DNA of 56,754 nucleotides from Myxococcota bacterium (GTDB lineage Bacteria > Myxococcota_A > Polyangia > Polyangiales > Polyangiaceae), in the NCBI GenBank assembly GCA_963169915.1, contig CAUJEM010000059.1, forward strand, positions 1 to 56,754, read 5' to 3'. Below are positions 1-6,386 of the stretch, one piece after another. Under the pieces are notes generated by a model. It was not told the DNA's origin. It saw nothing but the letters and a program-made list of their open reading frames with translations, and did no database searches. The position numbers and the translations under genes are program-made. Positions within the stretch are counted from its first letter, which is position 1; each line of letters opens with the position of its first letter.

Positions 1-141
1 CGCGTGGTCCCGGTGCTCGCGCTCGGGCGGGCGGCGGGCTTCGCGGGGCGGCGGCGCCGCTGCCACCGCCGCGCGGCGTGAGCCTGGAGGTCCAGCCCGC
101 GCCGGTGAAGCCGAGTGCGCTGGCCCTCCAAGTAGGGCACC

Positions 142-1038
142 ATGAGGCGCGTGACCGTGCGCTCCCTTCTGACCTTTGGTACGCCGCTCGCCCTCGCGCT
201 GGCTACGCTGGCCTGCGGCGCGGCGCCGGAGTCGGAGCCGGCGCGGCGCTGTAACGGCGAGGCGGCCTACTGCGAGCGCCGCTACGACCAGCTCGTCTTC
301 CCCGGGACGCACAACTCGCACGCGGCGAAGGAGGACCACTTCGGCGACGCGAACGCCAATCAGCTCTACGGCGTGGCCAGGCAGCTCGAGGACGGCGTCC
401 GCCTGCTGTTGATGGACGTCTACGACGATGAGGGCGAGACCATGCTGTGCCACGGCCCGTGCGGCTTGCTCGGGGCCACACCCCACCGCGACACCCTCGG
501 CCAGCTCAAGGGCTTTTTCGAGCGGCACCCGCACGACGTGGTCACCATCATCTATGAAGACCACGTCCCCGCCGCGAAGCTCGCGGAGGACTTGGCGGCC
601 ACCGGCCTCGATGCCCTGAGCTACACGCACCCCGCAGGGGACCCATGGCCCACGCTCGGGCAGCTCATCGATCGCGGGGCGCGGCTCGTGGTCACGCTGG
701 AGTCCGGCGGGCCGCCTCCCGCCTACCTCCACCACGTGTGGGATCTCGCCTTCGACACGCCGTACTCGTTCACCAGCCCGGAGGCGATGAGCTGCGCGTT
801 GAACCGCGGTAGCGCCAGCAACGATCTCTTCCTGCTCAACCACTGGGTGAGCAACGGTGCTGGGCTGCCGCATGCGCCAGCGGCCGCCACGGTCAACCAG
901 AGGGCGTTTCTGCTCGAGCGCGCCCGGCGCTGCGCCGCGGAGACGGGGCACGTCCCGAACTTCATCGCCGTGGACTTCTACGAGCAGGGCGAGCTCTTCG
1001 ACGCGGTGCGGGAGCTGAACCAGCAACCCTCGCCGTAG
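142..1038 (+). CDS. PI-PLC X-domain-like lipoprotein
   Basis: This is a predicted exported lipoprotein of 298 residues. An Arg-rich start and hydrophobic segment end in a TLAC lipobox, with Cys25 as the lipidation site. The body resembles the phosphatidylinositol-specific phospholipase C TIM-barrel superfamily: the FPGTHNSH stretch near residue 54 carries the first catalytic-type His, and LCHGPCG near residue 103 carries the second. These two His act as general acid and base in PI-PLCs. Family knowledge suggests cleavage of a glycerophosphodiester or inositol-phosphate lipid, but the substrate cannot be read from sequence. No partner gene lies beside it; the next gene is convergent. I am confident of the superfamily and unsure of the reaction. 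Confidence 0.8.
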   Translation: MRRVTVRSLLTFGTPLALALATLACGAAPESEPARRCNGEAAYCERRYDQLVFPGTHNSHAAKEDHFGDANANQLYGVARQLEDGVRLLLMDVYDDEGETMLCHGPCGLLGATPHRDTLGQLKGFFERHPHDVVTIIYEDHVPAAKLAEDLAATGLDALSYTHPAGDPWPTLGQLIDRGARLVVTLESGGPPPAYLHHVWDLAFDTPYSFTSPEAMSCALNRGSASNDLFLLNHWVSNGAGLPHAPAAATVNQRAFLLERARRCAAETGHVPNFIAVDFYEQGELFDAVRELNQQPSP

Positions 1039-1125
1039 GCGCGCGTCAGGGCGGCGCGAGCGGCCCGGAGGCTCGCAGGGGAGCTGAGCCGGCGCGCGGC
1101 CCGCTCTCAGAGCCCGGGTGGGGGC

Positions 1126-2883
1126 TCAGCGCGGCAGCCGGCTCAAGTCGAGGACGACGACCCGCTCATCGGCGTAGACGCGCGCCTGCTCGAGGCGTCG
1201 CGGGAGCTCGAAGCCCTTGGCCTGGCCGCGCCGAAAGGCCGCGCTCACCCAGCCATCGAAGGGGCGGAAGGTGCGTGGTGGCGCCTTGAAGTAGCGCGGC
1301 GACACGAGCAGGTGCGTGACGCCGAGCTCGTCCCGGAGGCGCTGCAGGGGGCCGAGCTCCGTGGCGAAGTAGGCGTCGATCAGCCGTGCCATCCGGTGTC
1401 GGAGCTGCTCGGTGAAGTCACGGTGAAAGGCTTGATGCAGCTCGTAGGAGATGAGCACCTTGCGCTTGGCGACGTAGGGCACGCTGTCGAGGTCGCTCGG
1501 CCAGCCGGCGATCAGGGCGTCCTTCGGGAGCGTGCGCAGAAACTCGAAGAGGGGCGCCTGCGCGCGCACGTCGACGTTGAGCCCAGCGTCCTCGCTCCCG
1601 CGCCCAGCGGCAGGCAGGGCGAGCAGCGCGATCCACAGCACCCCGGCAGCGGGCCCCGAGCGCGCGCGCAGCGCTTGCGGCAGCAGCGTGGTCAGACCCG
1701 CGCCGGCGGCGGGCAGGAGCAGCAGGAGCAGCAGCGGGATGGGATAGGCGGCGTAGCGCTGAGGGAGATAGAAATACGGAGCGATGGGCCGCGCGATGAG
1801 GTAGGCCGCCCAGGCGGCGCCGCCGAGCAGCAGCAGCCGTCGCCCAGCGCCGCGCCGCGCAGCGAGCACGGTGGCGCCCAGCGCGACGCTCGCGAGGAGC
1901 AGCTCCCGGGCGAGCGTGTCGCTGGGGTCGGTGGCGTCGCGCGCAGTGGTGGCCCAGGCGCGCGCGCTGGCCGACCACGGCTGCCCTACGGGCTCGAGCA
2001 GCGCCGAGGCCTGCTGCTCCACCGCGGTGGTGAAGCTGACGAAGGGCGCGCGGTCGTCGGCGCCGTAGCGCCCGCCCCGCCCGAGCTCTGGGTACTGCGC
2101 GGCGTCCGCGGGGCGCAGCGTCGCGCCGTAGTGCCGCGAGCCGAGCAGCGGCGGGAGCAGCAGCACCACGGAGGCGAGCCCCGCGCCCACGGTCACCAGC
2201 AGTCGCCGCTTGAAGCTCCAGGCGCTGGCGTCGCCACGATCCTGCGCTGGCAAGACGAACAGCAGCAGCCCCAAGGCCAGGCCGGCGACGACCCCCGCGG
2301 CTGGATAGAAGCCAGCGCCCAGCGCCACCGCGGCGACGAGCCAGCGCGCGCGCCCGAGCGTCAAGCCGGCGAGCGCCAGCGCGAGGATGGGGAAGGCGAA
2401 GGCGCGGGGCAGCCCGCCCGCCAGGCGCGCGAGCAAGAGCTCGCTCGAGAGCGCGAGCGTGAGCGCCAAGAGCGCGCCGAAGGTCCCTGCCAGCCGCCGC
2501 GCTGCCGCCCCCAGGGCGACCAGGGTCGCGAGCAGCAGCAGGTAGGGCACCACCTTGCTGAGCGCCGCGGGATCCCACACCAAGGCGCCCAGCGTGTAGA
2601 GCCCTCGGTACCCGATGGGCAGGCAGTCGAGGTAGTAGCGGGCCAGGTAGTCGTCGGGAAAGAGCCCTGGCTCATGGTAGGAAAAGAAGGGGAAGATCTG
2701 CTGGCGCGCGTCGTCGTTGAAGATGAGCGGCTCCGCGGCGCGACGCAGGTGCGCCGTGAGGCTCGGCCCGTACCCCAGGGCGAGGGCGAGGACCCCGAGC
2801 GCGAGCCCGCCGTGGGCGCGCGCCGCGGGGACGAGCCGCTCGGACGCGCAGGCGAGCAGGCGGCGCAAGGTCGCTGGGCTCAT
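1126..2883 (-). CDS. Polytopic membrane protein, GT-C glycosyltransferase-like
   Basis: The product is a 585-residue integral membrane protein. About ten hydrophobic segments span roughly residues 20-430, followed by a soluble C-terminal domain of about 150 residues. The first extracytoplasmic loop carries acidic residues (FNDDARQQIFPF, near residue 53). That layout matches GT-C type glycosyltransferases, which use a lipid-linked sugar and place an acidic motif in the first loop, but no specific family is recognised. I chose ATG 2883 because the hydrophobic protein begins there; the open frame further upstream is low-complexity and runs antisense to the divergent lipoprotein gene. A short GAGCCC/GGGCTC hairpin overlaps the stop and could end both converging transcripts. 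Confidence 0.75.
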   Translation of the reverse strand: MSPATLRRLLACASERLVPAARAHGGLALGVLALALGYGPSLTAHLRRAAEPLIFNDDARQQIFPFFSYHEPGLFPDDYLARYYLDCLPIGYRGLYTLGALVWDPAALSKVVPYLLLLATLVALGAAARRLAGTFGALLALTLALSSELLLARLAGGLPRAFAFPILALALAGLTLGRARWLVAAVALGAGFYPAAGVVAGLALGLLLFVLPAQDRGDASAWSFKRRLLVTVGAGLASVVLLLPPLLGSRHYGATLRPADAAQYPELGRGGRYGADDRAPFVSFTTAVEQQASALLEPVGQPWSASARAWATTARDATDPSDTLARELLLASVALGATVLAARRGAGRRLLLLGGAAWAAYLIARPIAPYFYLPQRYAAYPIPLLLLLLLPAAGAGLTTLLPQALRARSGPAAGVLWIALLALPAAGRGSEDAGLNVDVRAQAPLFEFLRTLPKDALIAGWPSDLDSVPYVAKRKVLISYELHQAFHRDFTEQLRHRMARLIDAYFATELGPLQRLRDELGVTHLLVSPRYFKAPPRTFRPFDGWVSAAFRRGQAKGFELPRRLEQARVYADERVVVLDLSRLPR

Positions 2884-2976
2884 CGCGCCCCTTCTTACAC
2901 GACCCAGCGCAGCTCGTCGTGGCGGCGGGCGGCGGGCCCGTTGACGAAGCCGGGGCGGTGGACGCAGAGTAGCGGC

Positions 2977-4134
2977 ATGAAGCAGGGTGGTCTTGGGCAG
3001 CTTGGGCTCGGGGTGCTGGCGCTGGTGCTCGGGGCGTGCTCGGACGACGCCGGCGCGGGCGGCGCGGGCGGCGCGGGAGCTGGTGGCAGCGCAGGGAGCG
3101 GCGCGGCCGCGGGCGCCGGCGCCGCGGCGGGCAGCGGGGGCGGGGGGGGCGTCGCGGGCGTGGGCGCGAGCGCCGGCAGCGGCGGCGGACAGGGGGCTGC
3201 GGCGGGTGCAGGGGGCGGCGGGGCGCTGCCCAGCGTGGGGGGCTGCAGCGTGTTCACGGCGACGAGCCCGTGGAACGAGGACATCGGCTCCCGCCCGGTG
3301 CACCGCCGCAGCGCCGACTACCTGGCGAGCTTCTCGTCGCGCGGCGCCACGGCCATCCACCTGGATCTGGGCTCGGAGGAGGTGGAGTACGGTATCCCGT
3401 ACTCCGTGGTGCCGGAGGGGCAGCCCCTCGTCCCCATCAGCTACGGCGTGGACGGCGAGGACTACTCCGACGAGAGTGACCCAGGGCCGTTCCCCATCCC
3501 GCTGGACGCGCCCATCGAGGGCGGCCGCCCAGGCGCGGACCCCGCGGACGGGGATCGTCACGTGCTCGTCATCCAGCAGGGCTCGTGCATCCTCTACGAG
3601 CTCTATCTAGCGGTGCGGACCACCAGCCCCGCCGGCTACCGCTGCGCCGCCAGCGCGCGCTGGGATTTGAAGACGAACTCCACGCGCCCCGCCGGGTGGA
3701 CCAGCGCGGACGCAGCGGGCTTGCCTATCTTTCCAGGGCTGCTGCGCTACGACGAGGTGGCGGCGGGGGAGATCCGCCACGCCATCCGGGTGACGGCCCC
3801 GCGCGCCCAGCGCGCGTACATCGCGCCCGCCAGCCACTTCGGACCCAACGCGGATCCAACGACGCCTCCCTATGGTCTCCGCCTGCGGCTCCGTGCCAGC
3901 TTCGACGAGTCCGCGTACAGCGCCGAGGCGCGCGTGCTGCTGCGCGCCTTCAAGCGCTACGGCCTCATCTTCGCGGATCAAGGCACGGGCTGGTACGTCA
4001 GCGGCACCAGCGACCCACGCTGGGCGCCGCTCATCGAGGAGCTGCACCAGCGGCGCCCGCTGCGGGATACGGACTTCGAGGCCGTGGACACTGGCCCCAT
4101 CACCTGCGGCGCGGGCGCAGGACGCTGCGACTGA
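2977..4134 (+). CDS. Lipoprotein with Gly/Ala-rich spacer and conserved secreted domain
   Basis: This is a 385-residue predicted lipoprotein. A signal peptide ends in an LGAC lipobox (Cys at about residue 20). Some 65 residues of nearly pure Gly/Ala/Ser follow, which probably act as a flexible tether from the membrane. The remaining ~290 residues form a compact domain with SPWN near its start, SDPGPFPIP, GDRHVLVI, LYELY, GWTSADAAGLPI and a terminal TDFE motif. I recognise this as a widespread uncharacterised secreted bacterial domain, but no catalytic function can be assigned. ATG 2977 is the start that gives the signal peptide. The open frame upstream of it is antisense to the neighbouring membrane-protein gene. 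Confidence 0.8.
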   Translation: MKQGGLGQLGLGVLALVLGACSDDAGAGGAGGAGAGGSAGSGAAAGAGAAAGSGGGGGVAGVGASAGSGGGQGAAAGAGGGGALPSVGGCSVFTATSPWNEDIGSRPVHRRSADYLASFSSRGATAIHLDLGSEEVEYGIPYSVVPEGQPLVPISYGVDGEDYSDESDPGPFPIPLDAPIEGGRPGADPADGDRHVLVIQQGSCILYELYLAVRTTSPAGYRCAASARWDLKTNSTRPAGWTSADAAGLPIFPGLLRYDEVAAGEIRHAIRVTAPRAQRAYIAPASHFGPNADPTTPPYGLRLRLRASFDESAYSAEARVLLRAFKRYGLIFADQGTGWYVSGTSDPRWAPLIEELHQRRPLRDTDFEAVDTGPITCGAGAGRCD

Positions 4135-4158
4135 GTGAGCCCGCGGCGCACCGCAGGC

Positions 4159-5157
4159 TCAGAAGACGATAGGCAGATCGAGCTGGAAGAGCTGGTAGTC
4201 GAGCTTGGCCATCGGATCGTCGAGGGGGCGTGAGTACGACAGCCCGGGGCGGAGCTTCACGGCACCGGCCGGGAAGCTGGCGCGCAGCCCGAGCAAGCCC
4301 GTGAGCTGCTGCCGCCGTGGGTCCTCGTCCGCGATGGAGGGGTTGGCGAGCCACTGCTGGTAGTGCAGCTCGGCGCTCAGGTTGAGCGGCCCCCAGAAGG
4401 ACCAGCCCGCGTGCAGCCCGCTCGTGAAGTTCGTGCGGCGCGGGTCGGACGGGACGTCGTAGACGCGCGTGAGCTGCAGCACCGTGGCCTCGGCCGCGAG
4501 CGTGACGCCGTGCGCGTTCCAGCTCACGCCGAGGCCGCCGATGGCCGTGGCGTAGCTCGGCTGAAACAGCGCGTTGTCCATCGCCGAGCGGTTGAGCATC
4601 CCCGCGCTGACGGTGGCGCGCACCTCGGGGCTGGCGTCCTTCGAGCCGCCTTGTCCGAGCGGCAGGGCTGCGACGAACGCGAAGGAGAAGCGCACCGGCA
4701 AGCCCCAGGAGGGGGTCCAGAGCGCGGAGAGCGCCGGGTTGGCGAAGGCGAAGCGTCGCTCGTCCTCCACGTCCAGCGAGACGCCCGTGAGGCGCGCCCC
4801 GACCGCGAGATCAGGGACGAGCCGGTAGCTGCCGCTGGCGCTCAGCACGGCGGAGGAGCCACCCTCGAAGGTGGCGAGCGTGGAGTCGAGCCGCGCGGTG
4901 GTGCCCGCCACGGTGGGGCGCATCAGCCAGGGCAGCGAGGGCGGCGGCGCTGCCGCGGCGGGGGCGGCGGCGCTGGGCGCCGTGGCGCTCGGCTCCGCGG
5001 TGGCTTCTGCCTTCGCAGCGGCGCTGACGGCGAGCGCGGCGAGGGTGACGGCGGCGCCAAGGCGCTGAGCGCGCTGCGCGGGTCGGCGCGCCGCCCCTAG
5101 ACGGCGCGGCGTGTCAGGCGTGTGGTCTTGGGTCCTCGAATGAGCGTGTCGAGCCAT
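4159..5157 (-). CDS. Predicted outer-membrane beta-barrel protein
   Basis: The product is about 332 residues with a long basic N-terminus, a hydrophobic signal core (VTLAALAVSAAAKAEA), an Ala/Pro-rich linker and then alternating amphipathic strands ending in Phe. A C-terminal aromatic residue is the usual signal for outer-membrane barrel assembly. The architecture is like the MetA/phenol-degradation or transporter-type barrels; the ligand is unknown. ATG 5157 is preferred because a clear GGAGGT lies five bases upstream. It starts inside, and overlaps by 61 nt, the last small gene of the nap run on the same strand. It may therefore be cotranscribed with napDAB and serve as a pore for nitrate or nitrite, but that role is only inferred from position. 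Confidence 0.7.
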   Translation of the reverse strand: MARHAHSRTQDHTPDTPRRLGAARRPAQRAQRLGAAVTLAALAVSAAAKAEATAEPSATAPSAAAPAAAAPPPSLPWLMRPTVAGTTARLDSTLATFEGGSSAVLSASGSYRLVPDLAVGARLTGVSLDVEDERRFAFANPALSALWTPSWGLPVRFSFAFVAALPLGQGGSKDASPEVRATVSAGMLNRSAMDNALFQPSYATAIGGLGVSWNAHGVTLAAEATVLQLTRVYDVPSDPRRTNFTSGLHAGWSFWGPLNLSAELHYQQWLANPSIADEDPRRQQLTGLLGLRASFPAGAVKLRPGLSYSRPLDDPMAKLDYQLFQLDLPIVF

Positions 5158-5390
5158 GTCTGACCTCCATGTGTGTAACAAAGCTGCGCTCCTACGCAGC
5201 GGCCGGTGCGGAGCGCCTCCCGCGCTTGCTCGAGCGAGCTGACGCCGCGCTCTGCGTAGGCGTCCTCCGTGAGCTTGAGCCGGACGCTCTCCACGCGGGC
5301 GAGCGCGCCCAGATCCGTGAACAGCGCGTCCAGCGTCGCGTCGTCGAGCTCCGCGACGTGCAGGGTGGGTAGTGCTGGCGCCTCAGCCAT
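5097..5390 (-). CDS. Small protein of the nap operon, function unknown
   Basis: A 97-residue, mostly soluble-looking protein without signal peptide or membrane segment. It starts 8 nt inside the preceding small gene and ends 61 nt inside the barrel gene, so it is embedded in a tightly coupled run that starts with napD. Its N-terminal half is acidic and Leu/Ala-rich; the C-terminal half contains GAQLCYTHGGQTW and a basic tail. I do not recognise the family. Its position after napA, napB and a Tat-motif protein suggests a role in nitrate reductase assembly or control. The overlaps on both sides and good coding character make it likely to be real. Confidence 0.55.
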   Translation of the reverse strand: MAEAPALPTLHVAELDDATLDALFTDLGALARVESVRLKLTEDAYAERGVSSLEQAREALRTGRCVGAQLCYTHGGQTWLDTLIRGPKTTRLTRRAV

Positions 5391-5616
5391 GGCGCCTCGG
5401 GGCGGGGGGCGGCAGCGCGCTGGGGGTGAGGTCCCGAGCGCGCGCGCGCTCGGCGTAGAAGCGCTCGAGCGAGAAGCTCTCGCTCGGACCAATCACGCCG
5501 GGGACGCTCGACGTCGTGGCGGTGGGCGCCGTGGGCCCTAGCGCGGCAGGCCTACGGCCGAGCAGCGACTGGAGAAACCCGCGCCGGTCGACGCGTGAGG
5601 CCTTGGGGGCGCTCAT
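5383..5616 (-). CDS. Small Tat-motif protein of the nap operon
   Basis: A 77-residue protein starting at ATG 5616, which overlaps the napB stop by 4 nt (ATGA) and has a GGAGG just upstream. Residues 10-16 read DRRGFLQ, matching the twin-arginine consensus, but the hydrophobic stretch after it is short and interrupted by RRP, so it may not be a functional export signal. The rest is Pro/Ala-rich with a charged LERFYAERARARD segment. I do not recognise a family. By position it could be an accessory subunit or a maturation factor. The coupling to napB supports expression. Confidence 0.6.
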   Translation of the reverse strand: MSAPKASRVDRRGFLQSLLGRRPAALGPTAPTATTSSVPGVIGPSESFSLERFYAERARARDLTPSALPPPAPRRHG

Positions 5617-6386
5617 GGCGTCCTCCTGGGTGGGGGCGGCGTCTGCTGCACCGGAAAGCGAGGTTGAGCCGCGCCCGTCGCCGTGTGGCACTGCAGGCAA
5701 TTGTCACGCTCGGGGTGGCTCGTGCGGAGCCCTGGCTGCCCTGCCGGCCCGTGGCAGCTGATGCAGCGCTCACGCATGGCCGTGCCGTGGGGCACTTGAG
5801 GGGGCGCGCCCAGCCAGGCGCGCGGTCCTGAGCCCGAGGAGGGGAGCCCCGAGAACTCGTTGACGGGTGGTGGCGTGCGCTGGGGGAGCGGCCTGGGGTC
5901 GGCTTCGACCACGTGGCACTGCGTGCAGCTCGAGAGGAGGGGGTGGCTCATCGCCGGCGCCACGCGCTCGCCCACGCGCGCGCCGTCCTGGTGACAGACT
6001 AGGCAGCTCGGCGCCCCGCGCTGGTCGATGGCGTGTGGGATGGTGGGAGGCGCGCCATCGTAGGCGCGGTGCTCCGCGCGCTGCGCGACCGCCTGCGCGC
6101 GGTCGCCTAGCTGGGCTGGCTCCGCCCGTGAGGGGAGCGTCCCGGTGAGGACGACCTCGGCGTTCGCGTAGAGCTCCGCGTTGGGGCCCCGCCGCTCACG
6201 CCCGAGCTCGGCGTGGCGTGGGACGGAGCCCACCCCGGGCGCCACGCGCAGCACGCTGCCGCCCGAGTGGACGGGCGTCGGCGCCGTCCGGGTCCCGGAG
6301 AAGAAGCCCGCCGCGGCGACCGCGCCCGAGGCGAGGACGGCGACCACCATCACCCGCTGTCGCTGCTGACCGGGCGCCTGGGTCAC
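5613..6386 (-). CDS. napB: NapB-type cytochrome c with four haem motifs
   Basis: This is the electron-transfer subunit of periplasmic nitrate reductase, delivering electrons to NapA. One N-terminal membrane or signal segment (residues 12-30) is followed by NapB-like sequence, including PPTIPH before the first haem and CHVVEADP after the second. Haem-binding CxxCH motifs sit at residues 128-132, 154-158, 208-212 and 230-234. Canonical NapB has two haems, so the last ~70 residues look like a second NapB-like dihaem module (PPQVPH, CISCH, SHPERDNCLQCH) added at the C-terminus. The start is GTG 6386, which overlaps the napA stop as GTGA; the upstream open frame lies within napA. At 257 residues it is clearly longer than usual NapB (about 150). 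Confidence 0.88.
   Translation of the reverse strand: MTQAPGQQRQRVMVVAVLASGAVAAAGFFSGTRTAPTPVHSGGSVLRVAPGVGSVPRHAELGRERRGPNAELYANAEVVLTGTLPSRAEPAQLGDRAQAVAQRAEHRAYDGAPPTIPHAIDQRGAPSCLVCHQDGARVGERVAPAMSHPLLSSCTQCHVVEADPRPLPQRTPPPVNEFSGLPSSGSGPRAWLGAPPQVPHGTAMRERCISCHGPAGQPGLRTSHPERDNCLQCHTATGAAQPRFPVQQTPPPPRRTP

Noticed and set aside
1-81. Hydrophobic-then-Arg-rich tail (VVPVLALGRAAGFAG, RRRR) ending at a stop at 79-81, like a sorting tail
   Set aside because: Only 26 codons are visible and the other frames are equally open; not enough to call a gene.
1110-1127. GAGCCC/GGGCTC hairpin as a terminator
   Set aside because: Short stem with G-rich loop and no T-run, overlapping a stop codon; noted but too weak for a separate entry.
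1312-2976. Very long rightward open frame running into the Gly-rich lipoprotein
   Set aside because: It is antisense to the membrane protein gene and has Arg/Gln-rich, low-complexity translation. The real start is ATG 2977 with a signal peptide.
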